Assembly (NCBI GenBank): GCA_937864975.1
Contig: CALMDI010000513.1
Span: 1 to 9,325 of the forward strand
DNA: 9,325 nucleotides
Origin: an uncultured Chloroflexota bacterium
GTDB taxonomy: Bacteria; Chloroflexota; Anaerolineae; Aggregatilineales; Phototrophicaceae
Direction of reading: 5' to 3'
In this document: one piece after another, positions 3,875 through 9,325 of the stretch
Layout: every line of letters starts with the position of its first letter
Numbering within the stretch: the stretch's first letter is position 1
Translations under genes and position numbers: made by a program
Notes under the pieces: model-generated
The model's input: only the letters and a program-made list of their open reading frames with translations
The model's database searches: none
Told to the model about the DNA's origin: nothing

Positions 3875-6478
3875 TCAATAACTGGTTTTGTCCGGGTCGA
3901 ATCCTGAACTGCCGAGCGGCTCATCTGCCTCAAACACCAGCACGGTCGTCGTGCCGAGGGTAATTTTACTGCCGCGATTGAGCGGCGTCGGCGTTCGCGG
4001 GGTCAGCCGCGCCTTGTCGACAAAGGTTCCGTGACGGCTTTCGAGATCGGTGATATAGAACGTGCCGTCCGCGTAGGTAATTTCCGCGTGGTTGCGCGAG
4101 ATGTCGTTGTCGCCTTCGATGCTCAGGTCGCGCGTGCCGCGCCCCATCGAGTAAGGAATGTGATCGACGACAAACTGCTGCCCGTTCAGTCCGGGATTGC
4201 GCGTGCGGCTGATGAGCAGCGTGGCATGGGGCAGGCTGACGCTCGGAATGGCGTTCGTGGCGTCGGGATTGGCGCCAAACGACGGCACGACGTTGGTGGC
4301 TTCGACCCCCGGCTTGTGCTCCGGCGCGCTGCGCGCCGATGGCGCCGGCGCCTGTGGGACTGGCTGAACCGACGTCATCTCCTGCAGGAAGGCGGTGCCG
4401 GTTTTGGCGCGCTTCGGCTGGCGCAGCAGCATGAACAGCAGCAGGATGAGCGCCACCATGATCGCGCCAATCACGACCACGATGATCGGGTTGCTGCGCG
4501 CCTGCGCGATCAAGGCTTGCAAACCCGAAAGCGGAGTCGCCGTCGGCGTTGGGGTGGGGGGGGTGATGCGCGCTTCCAGTACCGCCGAATCGAGGAGTTC
4601 GTTTTGCGCGTTGTAGGCGTTGAGCGTGATCTCGTACTGACCGCCGGGAATCTCCGTGATCGGCACGCTGATCGCGTCGAACGGCGGTGTCTGGAACTCG
4701 AATCGCTTGACGAGGGTATTGCTCTCGCCATCGACCAGCCGAAGCTCGTACCGGTCGATCATCCGCTCATTGGTGCGGTCGATGCGGAACACCAGTTCCG
4801 ACATGTCGGCGTTTGGCTCTATGCCAAAGCTGATCTCGACCAGCACGGGCGTCGGTGTGGGCGTCAGGATGGGCGTATAGGTGAATTCACTCTCGCTCTG
4901 GCTCAGGATTTGCCCGTTTGCTCCCTGAGCAATCACGTTGATGACGTAATCCTGTCCGGGTTGAAGCTCGTCGGTCGGCAGGTCGATGCGCGGCTCCGGC
5001 TCGAAGCTGTAACGTCGTTCGAGCAGGTTGGTGTCGCCGTTGACGACGTTGATTTCGAGATTCTCGATCTGTGCCTGTCCAAGTACGCTCACGTTCAGCG
5101 TGATAATGTCCTGCGCTTCGTCGTACTCGATACCCGTAAGCGTGGCACTCACCGGTTCCGGCGTGTTGGTCGGCGGCTGGGGTGTCGCCGTCGGACCCTG
5201 ATAAGTAAAGGTCACTGGCTCGCCACGCGCGACGATTCGTCGGTCGGCATCCAGCCCGGTGAGGACGACTGTCACTTCGCCGTCACGCAGCGTTCGGCTG
5301 GGGAAGGTCGCCGTTTCCGGCATCGGCGCGGGAAGGACGAATTCTGCCTGGACGAGATTGTTCTCATCCTTGAATTCAAAGCGGTACTCGCTGACAAGCT
5401 CCTCGTTGGCGACCAGCGCCTGAATCGAGATTGTCTCCGCCGCGGCATCGTAGGAAATGCTGTCAACCGCGACGGTGACGATGGTCGGCGTTTCCGTAGG
5501 CTGAGTCGGCGTAATCGTCGGCGTCTGGCGGTAGTCGCGCTGCGCGATGAACACGGCGACCGCGGGCTGCGGGAACGAGCCATCGCCCAGCGTCGCCAGC
5601 ACCTGCGCCGTGTGCTGTCCAGCGGTGGGGTAAATGAGCGCGCTCGCAAGCCACTGGCTCTTAAGCGCGTCGATGATCTGTTGGAACAGCGACGAAAGCT
5701 CCGCCTGCTCCCCGATGACCGACAGCCCGCCTGTTGTCGCCGCCATATCCTGAAGCTCGGCAACCATCAGCGGCGTGCCCGCCCGCGTCAAGCCGATGGT
5801 GTGAATCGGCACGCGCGATTCGGGGCGATTGGCAAGGTCGATGACTTCGGTCAGCACGTGCGTGCTGCACACGCTGCCATCCGCTTTTTCGTCGCGCTGA
5901 CCGTCGGTGAACAGAATAATCGCGCGCCGTCCGGCGGGCACCTGCTGCATCAACTCGACCGAGCGGTACGTGGCGTCGAACAGGCACGTCCCGGCAAGGT
6001 TGCGCGGCTGGACTTCGCCAATCGCGTTGATAACCCGGTTGCGGTCATTCGTGAAGTCGGTGAGGACGCTGACTTCGTCGTTGAACCGGACGACCGAAAA
6101 GAGCGCTTCTTCCGGCGCGCTGTTGACGGCGTTAATCGCCGCCTCGCGCATGGGCTGGGCGGCGCTCGCCATCGTGCCGCTCGCGTCGAGAACCAGCGTA
6201 ATGTAGATGGGTGAGGTCGGACGCTCGACGGTCGCGTCGTAGCCAGAGCCGTCGTCCAGCAAAATTCGCGCCGAGGAGATTTCGGCATCCGTCAGTACGC
6301 GCCCGGACGTATCCGTAACGTTGAAGTAGACGCCCAGGCGAAGTCCGTCGCCTTCTTCCGCAAGTTCCGGGTAATTGATGAGAAGCTGCGTGGCTGTTTG
6401 CGCCTGCACGAAGACCGGCAGCATCAGCAGCACGAGGAGAAGGGTCACACGGAGAAACAGTCTGTTTCTGAACATCAT
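3875..6478 (-). CDS. vWA-ectodomain, transmembrane, cytoplasmic FHA receptor-like protein
   Basis: The product has 867 residues. A signal peptide (1-27: basic MMFRNR, hydrophobic core, AQA-like end) leads to a vWA domain (about 90-278) with a near-complete MIDAS: D98-A-S100-G-T102, T164 and D192. The only two cysteines seen, C165 and C204, both lie in it and may form a disulfide. Three homologous beta-rich repeats follow (about 335-427, 444-535, 546-639), separated by Thr-Pro linkers. A membrane helix (664-686), a Pro/Ala-rich linker and an FHA domain (about 753-850) with GR (779-780), SRNH (794-797) and SRHGT (814-818) complete it. FHA domains bind phosphothreonine peptides and vWA MIDAS sites bind protein ligands, so this looks like a transmembrane adaptor linking an outer ligand to inner kinase/phosphatase signalling. 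The frame extends upstream to a TTG at 6574, but the ATG at 6478 fits the signal peptide and GAGGT. The PP2C gene follows after 27 nt. Confidence 0.9.
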   Translation of the reverse strand: MMFRNRLFLRVTLLLVLLMLPVFVQAQTATQLLINYPELAEEGDGLRLGVYFNVTDTSGRVLTDAEISSARILLDDGSGYDATVERPTSPIYITLVLDASGTMASAAQPMREAAINAVNSAPEEALFSVVRFNDEVSVLTDFTNDRNRVINAIGEVQPRNLAGTCLFDATYRSVELMQQVPAGRRAIILFTDGQRDEKADGSVCSTHVLTEVIDLANRPESRVPIHTIGLTRAGTPLMVAELQDMAATTGGLSVIGEQAELSSLFQQIIDALKSQWLASALIYPTAGQHTAQVLATLGDGSFPQPAVAVFIAQRDYRQTPTITPTQPTETPTIVTVAVDSISYDAAAETISIQALVANEELVSEYRFEFKDENNLVQAEFVLPAPMPETATFPSRTLRDGEVTVVLTGLDADRRIVARGEPVTFTYQGPTATPQPPTNTPEPVSATLTGIEYDEAQDIITLNVSVLGQAQIENLEINVVNGDTNLLERRYSFEPEPRIDLPTDELQPGQDYVINVIAQGANGQILSQSESEFTYTPILTPTPTPVLVEISFGIEPNADMSELVFRIDRTNERMIDRYELRLVDGESNTLVKRFEFQTPPFDAISVPITEIPGGQYEITLNAYNAQNELLDSAVLEARITPPTPTPTATPLSGLQALIAQARSNPIIVVVIGAIMVALILLLFMLLRQPKRAKTGTAFLQEMTSVQPVPQAPAPSARSAPEHKPGVEATNVVPSFGANPDATNAIPSVSLPHATLLISRTRNPGLNGQQFVVDHIPYSMGRGTRDLSIEGDNDISRNHAEITYADGTFYITDLESRHGTFVDKARLTPRTPTPLNRGSKITLGTTTVLVFEADEPLGSSGFDPDKTSY
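4556..4563 (-). repeat. C8 homopolymer inside the vWA/FHA gene
   Basis: Eight cytosines in a row on the coding strand cover codons 639-641 (T-P-P), in the Thr-Pro linker just before the membrane helix. As given, the tract keeps the membrane helix and FHA domain in frame. One of the shifted frames meets a stop at 4510-4512, about 15 codons later, which would leave a secreted ectodomain without anchor or FHA. Such tracts are prone to slippage and also to sequencing error. Confidence 0.5.
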
Positions 6479-6483
6479 GGGCG

Positions 6484-6488
6484 ACCTC
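6484..6488 (-). promoter_or_regulatory. Ribosome binding site deciding the vWA/FHA start
   Basis: GAGGT on the minus strand lies 5 nt before the ATG at 6476-6478 and 8 nt before the second ATG at 6473-6475. Both ATGs open directly into a signal peptide. The in-frame TTG at 6574 would add 32 residues ahead of the signal sequence and lies on the -35 box, so it is unlikely. Confidence 0.6.
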
Positions 6489-6545
6489 GTCGGCTGAGTT
6501 CCGGCAGGAAACGATTTGCGGCGCGTCGGCAACCGTATCTTACCA

Positions 6546-6574
6546 ATTATCTTCGCCCATAGAAATAGATGCAA
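6546..6574 (-). promoter_or_regulatory. Sigma70-type promoter for the vWA/FHA-PP2C operon
   Basis: On the minus strand TTGCAT (6569-6574, four of six consensus bases) and GATAAT (6546-6551, five of six) are spaced by exactly 17 nt. This predicts a start near 6539 and a leader of about 60 nt before the ATG at 6478. It lies in the 138-nt gap after the oxidoreductase, so the two signalling genes probably form their own transcription unit. Confidence 0.6.
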
Positions 6575-6591
6575 GTGAATCGTAAGATCGT

Positions 6592-6605
6592 AGGCGAGTT
6601 CGCCT
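6592..6605 (-). terminator. Weak hairpin after the oxidoreductase gene
   Basis: AGGCGA and TCGCCT form a near-perfect inverted repeat 11 nt downstream of the oxidoreductase stop. The stem is about five to six base pairs with a very small loop, and no T-run follows on the transcribed strand. It is therefore at best a weak or rho-assisted transcription end, and could simply be chance. It does mark the boundary before the next promoter. Confidence 0.25.
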
Positions 6606-6616
6606 GCCTCTCAACA

Positions 6617-7792
6617 TCACGAAATTGCGCGTCCGATAAGCTCGGCTGCCATGCGCGCGCCGATGATGTTGCGCGCCACGGGTCCAATTTCCAGTTCCGC
6701 CAGCGGTCCGGTCACCAATAACCCCGGCGCCCACGCCAGCGTCGAATTAACAATTGGATAACCGCAGCCCGCTACGGGCAAATCGTACGCGGCGATGGCG
6801 TAGTCGAGCCATCTACCGCCCGGTCGCGCCGCGTCGAACCCTGTCGCCAGAATGACGCGGTCGGCATGAATAGTGTCGCCGCTTTGCAACCGCAGTGAGA
6901 TCGCTTGTCCGCCGCTTCCTTCGGCGGCTGCGACTTCTCCGATACACAGTTCGAGAGCGCCACGGGCGACCGCCGCGCGCAATTGGTCATGAACGTCAGC
7001 AGGCACGGAACCGCTGTGCCGCGCCCGCTGAATGATCTCGCGGCGCGCGGCGTAATCGCTCAGGGTGGCGAAATTCGTGCCGCAGTCGCCGCCGATCCAG
7101 CACAGGTCGGCGTCGAATGGAAAGACGCGCGGCTCCTGCCGCATGAGCAGAGTCACGCGCCGCGCGCCGCTTTGTGCCAACGACAGCGCAAGCTGCGCCG
7201 CGCTGATGCCGCCCCCGACCACGAGCAGATGTCCGGCATAAGGGAGCGCCTCGCGGTTAAAACCCGGTTCATAAAGGTGATGGATGGGCGCGTCTGTTTC
7301 TCGCAGCTTCTGCGCCCACGGCGTCCAGCGCGCCTGTTCGGTCGCGCCGATGGCAAGCAGGACATTCCGCGCGTCAATAGTGCCTCCATCGGTTTCGACG
7401 CGCCAGCCATCCGCTTGCTTCTCAAGCCCGGACGCTCGCCCCACGAGCCGAAGCGATTCCAGGTCGTGCCGGTCGATCATCCAATCGCAGTGGGCGCGGA
7501 ACAACGCGAGGGAAGGGCGGTTATGCGTGGGAATAAACTGCGCCAGCGGCTGCCCGGCGCGTGTTTTGGCGAACGTGCTGATCGACCACGGATCATGATC
7601 GAGGCTTTGCACGTGCGGCGAGCGCAGAAACTCCATGCCGACGCTGCGGGTGCATTCATCCCAGCGTGCCAGCGGCTTTGCGTACGGATCAAGGACGCGC
7701 AGTCGATCTTTCGGCACACGTTTGAGGCGCGTCAAATAGAAGGACAGGTACGTCCCGTGAATGCCGCCACCAATGATGAGCCAGTCAAGCAT
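6617..7792 (-). CDS. FAD/NAD(P)-binding oxidoreductase, flavin-monooxygenase-like
   Basis: This 391-residue protein has two dinucleotide-binding folds. An N-terminal GGGIHG (8-13) after a hydrophobic beta strand is the FAD site. VVGGGISAAQLA (191-202) is a second Rossmann glycine motif, expected to bind NAD(P)H. LLAIGA (145-150) and LATGFD (315-320) are the strand-turn motifs typical of flavin-dependent monooxygenases and related disulfide-type reductases. FLRSPHVQSLDHDP (55-68) recalls N-hydroxylating and lysine/ornithine monooxygenase-like proteins, but length and divergence do not allow a substrate to be named. It should be a soluble cytoplasmic enzyme, as no signal or membrane segment is seen. 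The ATG at 7790-7792 begins just before the first FAD strand, as is usual, though no good Shine-Dalgarno precedes it. It lies 40 nt after the small unrecognised gene, so the two may share a transcript. No link to the signalling genes is evident. Confidence 0.82.
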   Translation of the reverse strand: MLDWLIIGGGIHGTYLSFYLTRLKRVPKDRLRVLDPYAKPLARWDECTRSVGMEFLRSPHVQSLDHDPWSISTFAKTRAGQPLAQFIPTHNRPSLALFRAHCDWMIDRHDLESLRLVGRASGLEKQADGWRVETDGGTIDARNVLLAIGATEQARWTPWAQKLRETDAPIHHLYEPGFNREALPYAGHLLVVGGGISAAQLALSLAQSGARRVTLLMRQEPRVFPFDADLCWIGGDCGTNFATLSDYAARREIIQRARHSGSVPADVHDQLRAAVARGALELCIGEVAAAEGSGGQAISLRLQSGDTIHADRVILATGFDAARPGGRWLDYAIAAYDLPVAGCGYPIVNSTLAWAPGLLVTGPLAELEIGPVARNIIGARMAAELIGRAIS

Positions 7793-7832
7793 GAGATTCG
7801 AAAGTCGTTAACACTGATGAGAAGTTAAGGCG

Positions 7833-8225
7833 TTACATTCCAGCCGGTGAACGTCTATGTGCAAGTTCAAACAATGGCATGAAGCTTTCCAGCTCCATTC
7901 CCGGTTTTAGGAAATACTCAGCTTGGTCATGAACCTCGTGATATCGCCGCATCACTTCGGGAAACGCTCCTACAAGCGGCTTGACTCGCTTGATATATAG
8001 ATAAATATCCCTGGTGCCTCGGTCTATTGCGATGCCAAATGCGGCTCGGTTGCTCGATGCCTTGAAAGCACACCAATTGCTGTTGAACTGCTTTCGTAAC
8101 AGCCATCCGCGTTTAGCGACGATGAGTTCCAGTTCGTGTATGCGGTCAAAAAATTCATCGGCACAATCGAGACCGAACTCTTTGCGATAATCGGCGCGGG
8201 TTCGCTCCGCCGGTTTGGATGCCAC
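7833..8225 (-). CDS. Unrecognised 130-residue soluble protein
   Basis: I do not recognise this protein. It is charged and soluble, with no signal or membrane segment. A helical N-terminal half (about 8-37) leads to WLLRKQFNSNWCAFKASSNR (41-60), then an alternating strand pattern (FGIAID, 63-68; IYLYIKRV, 74-81), then a helical tail with a YHEVHD segment (95-100). One cysteine lies at 21 and another at 52. The strand-rich centre might be a small ligand-binding fold, but that is speculation. The gene is real on the evidence of its start: a GTG at 8223-8225 with AGGAGG 6 nt upstream. Its GC is near 50 % (180 of 360 bases counted at 7861-8220), clearly lower than the roughly 60 % genes on either side, which hints at later acquisition. 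The oxidoreductase starts 40 nt after its stop. Confidence 0.7.
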   Translation of the reverse strand: MASKPAERTRADYRKEFGLDCADEFFDRIHELELIVAKRGWLLRKQFNSNWCAFKASSNRAAFGIAIDRGTRDIYLYIKRVKPLVGAFPEVMRRYHEVHDQAEYFLKPGMELESFMPLFELAHRRSPAGM

Positions 8226-8231
8226 TAATTT

Positions 8232-8237
8232 CCTCCT
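8232..8237 (-). promoter_or_regulatory. Strong ribosome binding site that fixes a GTG start
   Basis: AGGAGG on the minus strand stands 6 nt upstream of the GTG at 8223-8225. This is the strongest Shine-Dalgarno found in front of a gene in the window. It shows that the small unrecognised gene is translated from GTG. Confidence 0.75.
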
Positions 8238-8273
8238 GTCATATTTTCAAGGCTTTGAACGTAGAGACAGTAC

Positions 8274-8298
8274 ATACCACCTAATTGATCGTGGGTAT
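8274..8298. repeat. Imperfect inverted repeat between the small gene and the DAHP synthase gene
   Basis: ATACCAC (8274-8280) and GTGGGTAT (8291-8298) form an inverted repeat with one bulged base around a 10-nt AT-rich centre. It lies in the 108-nt gap. No T-run follows on the transcribed strand, so an operator or RNA hairpin is as likely as a terminator. I found no convincing promoter in this gap. Confidence 0.3.
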
Positions 8299-8311
8299 CA
8301 CTTGATTTTCA

Positions 8312-8339
8312 CTCAAAGCTCAACCCTCAATCCTCAAAC
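8312..8339 (-). repeat. Four-copy heptamer tandem repeat (NNTTGAG) over a stop codon
   Basis: On the minus strand four consecutive 7-nt units read GTTTGAG, GATTGAG, GGTTGAG and CTTTGAG. Every unit keeps TTGAG, while the first two bases vary. The first unit supplies the TGA stop of the DAHP synthase gene at 8334-8336. Because 7 is not a multiple of 3, the four TGA triplets fall in all three frames. Heptamer tandem repeats between genes are known from cyanobacteria and some other filamentous bacteria. This particular one I do not recognise. Confidence 0.75.
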
Positions 8340-9325
8340 CTTAATTTCGACCCGGTCGATCTCATCCATCATCCGGTTGAATTCGGGGATCGACAACTGC
8401 TGCTTGGCGTCGCTCATCGCCACGGGCGGGTTCGGGTGAACCTCGACCATCAACCCGTCCGCGCCGCTGGCTTTGGCAACGCGCGCCAGCGGCAGGGCGA
8501 TGTCGCGCCGTCCCGCCGAGTGGGAGATGTCGACCACGACGGGCAGATGCGTTTCCAGCTTGAGCACCGCTACGCCGCCAATGTCGAGCGTGTTGCGCGT
8601 CCACTTTTCAAACGTGCGAATGCCGCGCTCGATAAGAATGACGTTCGGGTTGCCGCTGCTGACGATGTACTCGGCGGCGTAGAGAAATTCTTCGAGCGTT
8701 GCCGCCAAGCCGCGTTTCAGGATCACCGGCTTCTGAAGCTGCCCGACCGCCTTCAGCAGCGCGCCGTTCTGCATGTTGCGCGCGCCAATCCAGAAGATAT
8801 CGACGTATTCCAGAAACATCGGAATATCGCTTTTATCCATAATTTCGCTGGTGACAAACATGCCGTACTTGTTCGCCACCTGCCGCGCGATCTTCAAGCC
8901 TTCTTCGCCCATTCCCTGAAAGTCGTAGGGCGACGTTCGTGGCTTGTATGCCATGCCGCGCATAATGCGGATACCCCGCTCGGCGAGCGCTGCCGCGGTC
9001 TCGTCCGTCTGCTCGTAATTCTCGACCGCGCACGACCCGGCGATCACCGTGAAGTCACCGTTGCCGATCTGCGTGCCGTCGGGCAGCGTAATGACCGTGC
9101 GGTCTTCGGACGTTTTGCGCTGCACCAGAATTTTCGCGCGCGCCTGCGATTCTTCCAGCGCCATCGACGCGCGGAAGATTTCACGGAACAGCGCCTTGAT
9201 CGTCTCGTTGCTGTAAGGTCCTTTATTGGACGATTCCAGCGCCTGAAGCATCTGGGCTTCGCGCTGTGGGTCGTAAAACGAGCGTCCCAGCGCCTGCGTC
9301 ACCTTGCCGATGTCCGAGACGACCC
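8334..9325 (-). CDS. Bifunctional chorismate mutase / 3-deoxy-7-phosphoheptulonate (DAHP) synthase, 5' end missing
   Basis: The enzyme joins phosphoenolpyruvate and erythrose 4-phosphate to DAHP, the first step of the shikimate pathway. The frame continues past the right edge: upstream of the GTG at 9302 it still reads VVSDIGK, and YDPQREAQML plus FREIFRASMALE follow. These are the second and third helices of an AroQ-type chorismate mutase, so the true start lies outside. Counting from 9302, the DAHP synthase barrel spans about 68-320 with AGSCAVE (88-94), KPRTSPYDFQG (120-130), IGARNMQN (172-179), LKRG (195-198), DISHSAG (258-264) and MVEVHP (285-290). All expected metal and substrate residues seem present, including C91, H261, E287 and D298. 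This is the Bacillus-type fusion, where the mutase part often serves as the feedback site for chorismate or prephenate. The small downstream gene is 108 nt away, so co-transcription is uncertain. Confidence 0.95.
   Translation of the reverse strand, partial: VVSDIGKVTQALGRSFYDPQREAQMLQALESSNKGPYSNETIKALFREIFRASMALEESQARAKILVQRKTSEDRTVITLPDGTQIGNGDFTVIAGSCAVENYEQTDETAAALAERGIRIMRGMAYKPRTSPYDFQGMGEEGLKIARQVANKYGMFVTSEIMDKSDIPMFLEYVDIFWIGARNMQNGALLKAVGQLQKPVILKRGLAATLEEFLYAAEYIVSSGNPNVILIERGIRTFEKWTRNTLDIGGVAVLKLETHLPVVVDISHSAGRRDIALPLARVAKASGADGLMVEVHPNPPVAMSDAKQQLSIPEFNRMMDEIDRVEIKV

Noticed and set aside
4031..6214. Very long plus-strand open frame (727 codons) opposite the vWA/FHA gene
   Set aside because: It is an antisense shadow created by high-GC codon use. 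Its translation is Arg-rich without domains, whereas the minus strand has a signal peptide, MIDAS, membrane helix and FHA motifs.
6479..6574. N-terminal extension of the vWA/FHA protein from an in-frame TTG
   Set aside because: It would put 32 residues before a clear signal peptide and overlap the -35 box. The ATG at 6478 has its own GAGGT.
6905..7828. Plus-strand open frame of 307 codons opposite the oxidoreductase
   Set aside because: No recognisable motif and no ribosome site noted. The minus strand carries both dinucleotide-binding motifs.
8312..8339. CRISPR-like repeat array
   Set aside because: The units are 7 nt, directly adjacent and without spacers, so it is a simple tandem repeat.

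Overview
The window looks like a piece of a metagenome-derived Chloroflexota (Anaerolineae-like) chromosome. This is an inference. It rests on long Thr-Pro stalks in two membrane proteins, a GC content near 59-60 %, and the pairing of WXG100-like small proteins with FHA/vWA and PP2C signalling proteins. All genes lie on the minus strand, so the locus reads from right to left.

Right end (8334-9325): a 5'-truncated chorismate mutase/DAHP synthase fusion that opens the shikimate pathway. Its stop codon lies in a four-copy heptamer repeat (8312-8339). Next come a small, AT-richer gene that I do not recognise (7833-8225, GTG start with a perfect Shine-Dalgarno) and an FAD/NAD(P)-dependent oxidoreductase (6617-7792).

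Centre (1889-6478): two large membrane signalling proteins separated by 27 nt and probably co-transcribed from a good promoter at 6546-6574. The first has a signal peptide, an extracytoplasmic vWA domain, three tandem beta-sandwich-like repeats, a membrane segment and a cytoplasmic FHA domain. The second has a cytoplasmic PP2C phosphatase, a membrane segment, a Thr-Pro stalk and two SH3-like domains. Together they look like a Ser/Thr-phosphorylation relay across the membrane. No kinase is visible.

Left part (about 480-1808): a strong promoter (TTGACA-17-TACACT), a leader of about 120 nt, and a tandem set of three complete WXG100-like small proteins plus the start of a fourth. The layout suggests a type VII-like (ESX-like) secretion or surface locus under phosphorylation control. 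The expected FtsK/SpoIIIE-type ATPase is not in the window.

Far left (1 to about 480): GC jumps to about 76 % and the minus strand encodes the C-terminal half of an unrelated GNAT-type acetyltransferase, in a different frame and fused abruptly into the fourth WXG100 gene. I read this as a chimeric join, either an assembly error or a recombination breakpoint. Whatever lies left of about 480 should not be taken as the natural neighbour of the WXG100 operon until checked. There are no tRNA, rRNA, CRISPR or transposase signals, and no gene-free stretch above 300 bases.
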